A DNA stretch of 64,000 nt from Lacticaseibacillus absianus (GTDB taxonomy: Bacteria > Bacillota > Bacilli > Lactobacillales > Lactobacillaceae): positions 886,522-950,521 of the forward strand of contig NZ_JABEKX010000001.1 in assembly GCF_013407595.1 (NCBI RefSeq), in the 5' to 3' direction. The notes beneath the pieces were generated by a model. That model did no database searches. It was not told the origin of the DNA and saw only the letters and a program-made list of their open reading frames with translations. Shown one piece after another: positions 54,269 through 61,346 of the stretch (positions are counted from its first letter, which is position 1; the number at the start of each line of letters is the position of its first letter). The position numbers and the translations under genes were made by a program.

Positions 54269-55285
54269 ATGGCCAAACTCACGAGAGCTGAGCGGGCGGT
54301 GATCGAGCAGCTGCTCGCGCATGGCGTTTTTACCGGCACGAAAACCGAAGAGATGAAGGCCGGTGCCATCGCCGCACGCGACGCGTATCAGCGCCCTGAA
54401 GGACAGCGCCGCATCAATGGCTGGTTCAAGCAAGTGTTCGGCCGCACGCCGCTGTCGTTTCAGGACAACTGGGTGTGGCTCATGGGCTCAGACCAGCTGT
54501 CGAGCACTGAGATCACGGTGCTGCTGGCGACGCTGAAGGCCGTGATCAACACGCCGGCCGCCCAAGGGGTGGAAGCCGATCGCGTGATCGAGGCGCGGCC
54601 GGTGATCGCCAGTGTCCAGACGGCGGCACCGGGCCTGTCGGACAAGCAGGTCGGCAAGCTGATCGACGAGCTGTTCGTGCAGCGGTTCCAGCTGCTGACG
54701 CCGGATAACCCGGTGGATGCTGAACCCACCGCGGCCAGTCAGGTCGTGGACGAGTATTGGGATGTCTCGGTGGACTTCGTGGCCGTCGCGCAGCTGTTGG
54801 TGCAGGCGATGAAGGCCAGCCTGCAGGCGCCGCCGGCTACCGTAACGGCGCAGCAGCAGGTCAACGCGTATCTGCTGAAGCATCGGGTCATGGACAGCAG
54901 TGCCGGGCCATTGTGGACCACTTTGCAGCAGCTGAAGAGCCAGATCTCGGCGGCCTGGCAGCCGCTGCAGCGCTTCTATCTGGAAGTCGGGGATGACTAC
55001 GCGGCCTTGCTGGATGCGGATCGCCGCGAGCTTACCTCCAGGCAGTACTTCGTCGCTCTGCCGGTGGCGCGGTCGTTGGCGTCGGGGTTGCCGGATGCAG
55101 CGCTTGGCACGCGCATTCGGCAACTGGCGCGGCAGTTGTACCCACAGGCCAACGTGAACCAGAGTCTGGTCAAGGATGAGCTGCGCCTGAACGGCCTGGC
55201 GACGCTTGAGCACGGCAGCTGGGTCGCCACGCCACTGGCCAAGCGCTTTGCCATTACATTGGAGGATGATGACGTTGGAGAATGA
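54269..55285 (+). CDS. jetB: Wadjet JetB-like (MksE-type) protein
   Basis: 338 residues, helical, with an early conserved stretch LTRAERAVIEQLLAHGVFTG and a C-terminal wHTH-like end (LKDELRLNGLA-type, THEHGSW-like region before FAITLEDDDVGE). Resembles the MukE/MksE-like partner that binds the kleisin in Wadjet. AAGGAGGG lies 7 bases before ATG 54269, 13 bases after jetA. It overlaps the jetC start. Assigned from operon position and shape rather than a strong motif. Confidence 0.75.
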   Translation: MAKLTRAERAVIEQLLAHGVFTGTKTEEMKAGAIAARDAYQRPEGQRRINGWFKQVFGRTPLSFQDNWVWLMGSDQLSSTEITVLLATLKAVINTPAAQGVEADRVIEARPVIASVQTAAPGLSDKQVGKLIDELFVQRFQLLTPDNPVDAEPTAASQVVDEYWDVSVDFVAVAQLLVQAMKASLQAPPATVTAQQQVNAYLLKHRVMDSSAGPLWTTLQQLKSQISAAWQPLQRFYLEVGDDYAALLDADRRELTSRQYFVALPVARSLASGLPDAALGTRIRQLARQLYPQANVNQSLVKDELRLNGLATLEHGSWVATPLAKRFAITLEDDDVGE

Positions 55286-58200
55286 TTATTTGCATCCCGT
55301 GAGCTATCACCTGCGCCACTTCGGGCAGTATACCCAGCTGGACCTGGTGGCGGCCACCGATGGCAACCTCACGTTGCTGGGGGCCAATGCGGTGGGTAAA
55401 ACGACCCTGGCCAACGCGTTTTATCCCGTTCTGATCGACGGCTCGATCGCGACGCCCAACTTCAATCCGGCGCGCTCAAGCGACGCAGTGAGCGGCAGCA
55501 CGGACCCGCGCAACACGACGCGCGACAAGCGGACCTTCAATTCGATGCTGCTCGGCTGGGGGCCGGCGCAGTACCAAGTGCGCACCGGGTATACCTACAT
55601 GGTGTTCGCCTCTGCCCAGCGACAGGTGGTGCTGGGCATCGGGGCGCACCGGCAGACGGACGGGAAAAAGGCGGCCACCTGGTGGTTCGTGCTGGTGTCG
55701 CGTGAAGTCGCGGCACTGACCTGCGTGGATGACGCTGGTGCTGCCTTAGATAAGCAAGGCTTCATTGACGCCAACGCGGGGTTTGGCGAGGAGCTACAGG
55801 TCTATGACACTTGGCAAGCCTATCGCGGCGCCGTGGCGCGCGATGTCTACGGCTTCGATGGCGGGGAGGCGTTGGGCAAGCTGGCCAATGCCTATCGCCT
55901 GCTGGCCTCGCCGATCCTGACCGGTGGCAGTGCGCGGTTCGCCCCGATCCCCAACGCCCTGCGCATGGCGCAGGAGCCGATCGATCGCGTGGGCATCATC
56001 GAGCCGCTGGCGACCTCGCAGCGCAGTCTGAATCAGACCTTGGCCCAGCAGCACGAACTGCAGCTTGGCTTGGCGCGCCTGGATCGGATCAAGCAGGCGC
56101 AGTTCTGGGGCAACCTGAACCGCTTGAACGCCACCGACGACGGGCTTCTGCCGCGCCATGTCACGCTGGCGGCTCAGCGTGATCAGGCGCAGGCAATCGT
56201 GACCAACGCCTTAGCCACGATCAGCCAGTTAGCCGCGCAGCAGGACGGGTATCAGACGCTGCGCGAGCAGGCGGATGAGGTGCTGGCTGGCCTGCAGGAA
56301 CGGCTCGCGGATCAGGCCAGCTTGGAGCGGCAACGCGATTATTTGGACACGCAGATCGCCAACTGGCGCAGTGAGCTAGACCTGTATCAGCGCCAGATGG
56401 CCGAGAAAAGCGCGGACGAGGCGGTGGTCGCCAAGCACCAGGAAGCGGTAGTGGCCCTGCAGCAGGCAGCGGCGACGCTTCGGGCAGACCAGCTCGAGCC
56501 AGTGATCGCGCAGTTGTACGGACTCTCCGCGAACCGGACGGAGCTGACCCAGGCGCTGGCCCAAACCGATGACGCGCAACTACTGGCCAGCCTGGCCGAC
56601 TTTGTGATCACCAAGCAGCGGCAGCTCAAGGACTACCATCATCTGGCCGCTACCATCGCCCAAACCAGTGCGGATGTGGCATTGGTCGTGGGCATGCAAG
56701 GGGACATGGGTACGGCGATCGACACCCGCCTGACCGGGCGGCGTAACGCGAGCGTGAATGCCGCGCTGCAGACGGACAACCGGCAGATCCATGAAGCCGG
56801 TGCGGCGACTATGAACGCGCAGGTCGCGGCATTGCAGGCGAAGCAGCAAGCGCTGCTCGCAGCGGCCCCGGATCTACGGGCCATCATTGCCGCACCTGAC
56901 TTGCTGGGGACGCTGCAGGACCTGCAGGCGGCCTTCGCGGCCGCGATGCAGGCGCTCGACGCCAACCGGCACGACGAAGACCTCGCGCAGGTGAAGCTGA
57001 CGGCCGCCCAGGGGCAGCTGGACAAGCTGCTGGCGGCGATCGATCCGGATTTTGACCCGGCGGTCGCCGAGACGCAGATCAACGTGTTGACGGCTGAGCG
57101 CAATGACTTGCAGCGGGACCCGACGCTGACCGATCAGGTGGCCAAGCAGAAACAGACGATCAAGGGCCTGGATGCGTCGATCAACAAGCTGATCCGCCAG
57201 CGCGGTGAGGCGGAAGGGACCGTCAAGTCGCAACGGATCCAGATCGAGCAGACCACGCAGGAGTTGACCGTGATCGATGACCGGCTGGAGTCTGATCTGC
57301 GCCAGTTGCGCCTGTTTGCCCCGGCGGATGCGGCGTTGGATGATATTCTCGCGACCCTGCAGTTCGCCCACAGCAATGGGGCGCAGATCCGGGAACACCC
57401 CTTCAGTCAACTGGGGTCGGAGTTGCGCAGCACCTTGGATGGCCGCGAGCACGAACAGCCGCTGGACGTCTTGTTCGATCAGCGTGAAGCCCACGATCTG
57501 GCGGCGCAATTGCGCGGTGCGCGCACGGTAGAAGTCGGTGACCTGTTAGTGGTGCCAATCGACTTGGCCCAGGCCATCGCGTTGTTCACCGCTGGTCTGG
57601 ACGACCTGGCCCGCGCCGTGGCCGAGCGCCAAAGTGGCCAGTTGCTGGCGATGCAGACCTACATCAACGCGGCGGCGCTCCACATCGCGCAACAATACCA
57701 GCTGATTCCCGAGTACAACCAGATGCTGACGGAAGGGATCGACCCGCGGGGCATTCGCCTTGAGGTCGCACTTGAGCCGCTGCCAGGCAGCACCGAAGCT
57801 GCCGTGGCCGAGGCCCGGAATCTGCAACTGACCGAGCGGCCGGCCCTGACCGCGCTGGTGCAGAACCGCATCGATCGCCTGGTCAATAATCCCGATCTGG
57901 CTACCGATGCGGAGGCCTTCATGGATGAGGCCGAGGCGCTGCTGGACACGCGCCTGTGGTCCGAGTTCAAGATCTACATCTACCGGCGGCACTCCGATGA
58001 GCGCGAGCTGGTGAATGACGCCTTCGTTCAATCCGGTGGTTCCGGCGCGGAGAAGGCGCAGGCTATGGTGCTGCCGCTCTTGCTGGTGCCGAAAATGCGC
58101 CTGCACCAGGCGGCTAAGCCGGATGCGCCGCACCTGGTGATGTTTGATGAGTTCGCCGACAAGCTCGATCCGGAAACCGCGCGGGCGTTTGCCCAGACCA

Positions 58201-58442
58201 TCGATCGCTTCGGCTTCAACTTCATCGCGACCATGCCTTCCGGCGCGCAAACCAAGATCCTCGCTGATGGGGTGGCCAATCGCGCCTATGAGGTGCTAGC
58301 TCCGGATCGCACTGACGGCAAGTTCCACGCCAATCAGGTGCATGAAGTGATGCAGTGGCACGCGACCGACGCAGGGCAGACTGCAGAGCACGCGGTCGAT
58401 GCTGGGAAGGCGGCAGAAGTGGGGGCGTCAGCGGATGAGTGA
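55269..58442 (+). CDS. jetC: Wadjet JetC SMC-like ATPase
   Basis: About 1,057-residue SMC/MukB-type motor. Walker A GANAVGKTTLANAFYP is at about residues 36-51; long Ala/Gln/Leu-rich coiled coils fill about 270-780; the C-terminal head has a signature-like SGGSGAEKAQAMVLPLLL near residue 922 and Walker B LVMFDEFADKLDPE near 957. In Wadjet the complex extrudes DNA loops and recognises small circular DNA such as plasmids. Start is uncertain: ATG 55266 and 55269 abut GGAGG (55261-55265), while TTG 55275 has the best spacing of nine bases. Overlaps jetB by 17 bases and jetD by 8. Confidence 0.88.
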   Translation: MTLENDYLHPVSYHLRHFGQYTQLDLVAATDGNLTLLGANAVGKTTLANAFYPVLIDGSIATPNFNPARSSDAVSGSTDPRNTTRDKRTFNSMLLGWGPAQYQVRTGYTYMVFASAQRQVVLGIGAHRQTDGKKAATWWFVLVSREVAALTCVDDAGAALDKQGFIDANAGFGEELQVYDTWQAYRGAVARDVYGFDGGEALGKLANAYRLLASPILTGGSARFAPIPNALRMAQEPIDRVGIIEPLATSQRSLNQTLAQQHELQLGLARLDRIKQAQFWGNLNRLNATDDGLLPRHVTLAAQRDQAQAIVTNALATISQLAAQQDGYQTLREQADEVLAGLQERLADQASLERQRDYLDTQIANWRSELDLYQRQMAEKSADEAVVAKHQEAVVALQQAAATLRADQLEPVIAQLYGLSANRTELTQALAQTDDAQLLASLADFVITKQRQLKDYHHLAATIAQTSADVALVVGMQGDMGTAIDTRLTGRRNASVNAALQTDNRQIHEAGAATMNAQVAALQAKQQALLAAAPDLRAIIAAPDLLGTLQDLQAAFAAAMQALDANRHDEDLAQVKLTAAQGQLDKLLAAIDPDFDPAVAETQINVLTAERNDLQRDPTLTDQVAKQKQTIKGLDASINKLIRQRGEAEGTVKSQRIQIEQTTQELTVIDDRLESDLRQLRLFAPADAALDDILATLQFAHSNGAQIREHPFSQLGSELRSTLDGREHEQPLDVLFDQREAHDLAAQLRGARTVEVGDLLVVPIDLAQAIALFTAGLDDLARAVAERQSGQLLAMQTYINAAALHIAQQYQLIPEYNQMLTEGIDPRGIRLEVALEPLPGSTEAAVAEARNLQLTERPALTALVQNRIDRLVNNPDLATDAEAFMDEAEALLDTRLWSEFKIYIYRRHSDERELVNDAFVQSGGSGAEKAQAMVLPLLLVPKMRLHQAAKPDAPHLVMFDEFADKLDPETARAFAQTIDRFGFNFIATMPSGAQTKILADGVANRAYEVLAPDRTDGKFHANQVHEVMQWHATDAGQTAEHAVDAGKAAEVGASADE

Positions 58443-59241
58443 GCTTGAAGCGGCGTACGTGGCGGCTACTGGCCGCCAGCTGCCGATCCACGCTGCGGGC
58501 CTGGCGCGCTGGTTTGACCAGATGCAGACCGGTGAGCTGCTGCCACCGCGTTCGGTTCAAGCCGTCCAGGCCGGTTTGATCGGGCATGCGTTGTCTGACC
58601 CCAAAGCTGATCCGCCGCACTATCACTATTACACCTGGGTGGTCGAGCACCTGCGCAGCCAAGGGGTGGTCATCCACGAGTTATCCGCGCAGTTGATCGG
58701 GATGGCCTTCGTGTCTACTGGCGTTTTGGCCACCGACCTGCCGCAACCGCTGACACTGAACCCCTGGCAAGTCGCAGCTATGGGAGCTTGGCCGCTAGCG
58801 ACAAAGCGCGCGGTGATCATCGAGAATAACGGCGTGTTCATCTGGCTGCATCAGCTGCATCCGGACTGGCCGCTGATCGCTCAAGGCGGGAATGATTTTC
58901 AGCCCGCGTACCTGAACCTGCTGACCGCGCTGGTGACCCGCGGCTTGAGCGTGACCTACCTGGGCGATTTGGACGCTACCGGCATCCGGATGGCGGACAC
59001 CCTGCGGCAGGCGCTGCCGACCAGCCGCGAGTTCTTGGCGCTCCAGTCGCCCACGCGCGTGATGGGATGGCTGAGTGCGTATGGCAAGGATGACCCGCGG
59101 CGCACGCGGCGTCAGGCGGTCCAGGATCCGGAGTTGCGCATGGAGATGAACAGCATCGCGTTTCAGGGGCAGTTCGTGGAGCAGGAGCAGCTGCTGGACG
59201 ACTACGAGCGGCTGATCAGGGCGTGGCTGGGGGAAAACTGA
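58435..59241 (+). CDS. jetD: Wadjet JetD Toprim-type nuclease
   Basis: 268 residues with a C-terminal Toprim-like fold: Glu in AVIIENNGVFIWL, then VTYLGDLDATGIRMADTL, the GDLDxxG metal-binding motif of DUF2220/DUF2399 JetD proteins. JetD cuts the DNA once the SMC complex stalls on a closed circle. It is shorter than many JetD proteins (300-400), mainly in the N-terminal arm. ATG 58435 is inside the end of jetC (ATGAGTGA), an 8-base overlap; an earlier in-frame ATG at 58399 is less likely. Wadjet subtype not decided. Confidence 0.83.
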   Translation: MSELEAAYVAATGRQLPIHAAGLARWFDQMQTGELLPPRSVQAVQAGLIGHALSDPKADPPHYHYYTWVVEHLRSQGVVIHELSAQLIGMAFVSTGVLATDLPQPLTLNPWQVAAMGAWPLATKRAVIIENNGVFIWLHQLHPDWPLIAQGGNDFQPAYLNLLTALVTRGLSVTYLGDLDATGIRMADTLRQALPTSREFLALQSPTRVMGWLSAYGKDDPRRTRRQAVQDPELRMEMNSIAFQGQFVEQEQLLDDYERLIRAWLGEN

Positions 59242-59318
59242 ATAGTTGGGTTTGGACGGCTACACTTGAAGTCTTTTGGCGGGTTACTCTCATTAGTAGC
59301 TAAAGGCGGGTGAAAGTT

Positions 59319-59546
59319 ATGTCGGGTACAACGGTGATATCTTTGCAGTTGACGAACGCCCAATATGATAAGTTGCAGAGGCTGATTGAGTTCGATGGAC
59401 TCTCTGTGACCGTGTACACGCGCCAAGCAGTGCTTGAGTGGATGGAAGACGATGAAGATTACCGGAAAACACAAGCTAACCTTGCAACCAGTCAGGGTGA
59501 GACGGTGAGTCGCGCTGGAATCATGAAGCGATTAGGGATGAAGTAG
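59319..59546 (+). CDS. DUF6290/RelB-like antitoxin, orphan
   Basis: 75 residues: an N-terminal ribbon-helix-helix part (TVISLQLTNAQYDKLQRLIE) and a C-terminal tail with VSRAGIMKRLGM, as in small RelB/StbD-type antitoxins (DUF6290). No toxin gene follows in 59547-60145. GTG 59310 is a possible earlier start. It lies between jetD and the BREX operon and may be a remnant of a toxin-antitoxin pair. Confidence 0.6.
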   Translation: MSGTTVISLQLTNAQYDKLQRLIEFDGLSVTVYTRQAVLEWMEDDEDYRKTQANLATSQGETVSRAGIMKRLGMK

Positions 59547-60145
59547 TGGACAGTGATGAGTAGGATTTTCGATTAAATAGCAATCACGCAATCCGGCTGT
59601 GAATCAGCATGAGTAACTGTGATTCGATCGTTGCCGATCATCAGGTCAGGGTCACGCCAACCTGCGTGCTGGGGTTAATCATCATAGATCTTAAGTACTT
59701 GGCAACACTGCCGAGTTGTCCGGTGTCAGATTCTCACCGCCATCAACGAAGAGTTGCTTAAGGTGGTGGTTGGGGCCGGCAGGCGTTGATAATTACCTGC
59801 GCAAGTAACGCTAGCAGAGTTGGTGCTGGAGAATAAAGCTATTCTGTATGCTAGTGGGCGGGACCGGTGACGGACCTGCCCACATTTTTGTCATCTGAAA
59901 TCATCTAAAGTCTTGGCAATTTTTACGATTAAACCCAAACTTGACGCTTTTAATCAGCGGTTTTCCGGTATAATCGCATTGTGCAGTTTATTGCTTCCAA
60001 GCTATTTCGACAGGCTGGGAGAAACTCGATTGAGTGTGCTGAATAACTAGTGAAACCACTTTCTCCCATGCTGCAGGCTGAGCACTTGATGAAGCTACTA
60101 CAACGATCGATAAACTAATTGTAAAATGGAAAATGGAGGTAACGT
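59547..60145 (+). promoter_or_regulatory. Gene-free stretch with BREX promoter candidate
   Basis: No reading frame of quality is found in these 600 bp. TATAAT at 59969-59974 in TTCCGGTATAATCGCA matches the jet operon -10 context. A TTGACG at 59941 is 22 bp away, too far for a standard -35. The first part may hold remnants of the lost toxin gene. Confidence 0.4.
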
Positions 60146-60748
60146 ATGCCAAAACTATCTGCCGGTGCGGTTAAGTACGGGTTTTGGTTCGCAGAGTTTA
60201 TTCAACTCATGGAATGGGTAACGGACAGCGAGGATGATCAGACGATTCGGCAACGAGTCATCGACACCAACGCGTTTGAGCAGCGCTCAGTTGCGCGAAC
60301 GGAGAACGTCGTGAACTGTATTCTGCGGCGAATCCGGTCGTTGCCCGAAGACTTGCGTGAAATTTTTCCGTCGCTAGACCTGGACAATCAACGCATCACG
60401 GTGCTGATTGGCATTATGAATACAGATGAACTGATTCGGCGATTCATGCTCGATTGTTTCAAAGATGCGGTCGTGCTGGGGGATGAGGTGCTCCAGGATT
60501 ATGAGCTCAATGCGTTCTTCTCGCGGCTGCAAGCGGAGCGCGATGAGGTGGCGGAGTGGCACGATAACACTATCCAACGGCTGAAGGGCACGATTCGCAA
60601 CTATCTGCGAGCGTCCGGCATTGCCCGGGCCGCTGGAAGCGAGCTGGCGTTGCAGCGACCACTGCTGGACACACGTCTGGTGACGATTCTGCAAGCAAAT
60701 CACCAGGCGGTGTATGTTGTGGCGCTGACGGGGAGGACTAATGGCTGA
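60146..60748 (+). CDS. brxA: BREX protein BrxA
   Basis: 200 residues, DUF1819 family. Pattern: N-terminal SAGAVKYGFWFAEF, then NAFEQRSVARTENVV, LIGIMNTDELIRRFMLD and VAEWHDNTIQRLKGTI, typical of BrxA, a small DNA-binding protein at the head of type 1 BREX operons. ATG 60146 follows GGAGG at spacing 6. It overlaps brxB by 8 bases. BREX protects against phage by marking self DNA through a methylase; BrxA's exact job is not settled. Confidence 0.88.
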   Translation: MPKLSAGAVKYGFWFAEFIQLMEWVTDSEDDQTIRQRVIDTNAFEQRSVARTENVVNCILRRIRSLPEDLREIFPSLDLDNQRITVLIGIMNTDELIRRFMLDCFKDAVVLGDEVLQDYELNAFFSRLQAERDEVAEWHDNTIQRLKGTIRNYLRASGIARAAGSELALQRPLLDTRLVTILQANHQAVYVVALTGRTNG

Positions 60749-61346
60749 CTTAGAAGAAGATTTCCGGCGGCTACGGGACAAAATTGCTTCGCCGAGCTTT
60801 CAGCAGAACCACGGTTTGTCTAATGAAGTGGGGTACTACATCTTCGATTACGATCCCAAGGATGAGCTGCGGGTCAGAGAAGCGGTGCAAAACATTGCGA
60901 CAACCGCCACCGTGGCCACGATTGGCGCTAACGTCCAGGTTTTCAATCTATACGATCTGGTGATTACGATTCTGAAGCGGTACGGCTATGTCGAAGGATT
61001 TGCCGATTTTGAGCAAGAGTACGGCACGGAGCAGTTAATCCACGAGATCAACAATGTCTTGGAAATGAACGAGGAGCGCAACTTGATCGTGGAAGAGATT
61101 GCGGCGGCCGTTGACGCCGAGGAGCCGACCATTATCTTTTTGACCGGCGTTGGGCAGGTCTTCCCGCTGTTGCGATCGCATAAGGTACTGAACACGATGA
61201 ACCAGGTGATCGACAAAGTGCCGGTGGTCATGTTTTACCCCGGCAAGTACGATGGCCTGCACCTCTCGATGTTTGGTGAGATCAAGGACGATAACTACTA
61301 CCGGGCGTTCGGCCTGAGAAGGGTATGGAATGAACATGAAGATTAA
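60741..61346 (+). CDS. brxB: BREX protein BrxB
   Basis: 201 residues, DUF1788 family: IFDYDPKDELRVREAVQNIA near the start and FLTGVGQVFPLLRSHKVLN, VVMFYPGKYDGLHLSMFG in the second half, the standard BrxB hallmarks. Overlaps brxA by 8 and brxC by 17 bases, so the three are translationally coupled. Probably works with BrxC and PglZ in the BREX complex. Confidence 0.9.
   Translation: MADLEEDFRRLRDKIASPSFQQNHGLSNEVGYYIFDYDPKDELRVREAVQNIATTATVATIGANVQVFNLYDLVITILKRYGYVEGFADFEQEYGTEQLIHEINNVLEMNEERNLIVEEIAAAVDAEEPTIIFLTGVGQVFPLLRSHKVLNTMNQVIDKVPVVMFYPGKYDGLHLSMFGEIKDDNYYRAFGLRRVWNEHED

Noticed and set aside
59941-59974. TTGACG as the -35 of the BREX promoter
   Set aside because: 22 bp to TATAAT, outside the usual 16-18.
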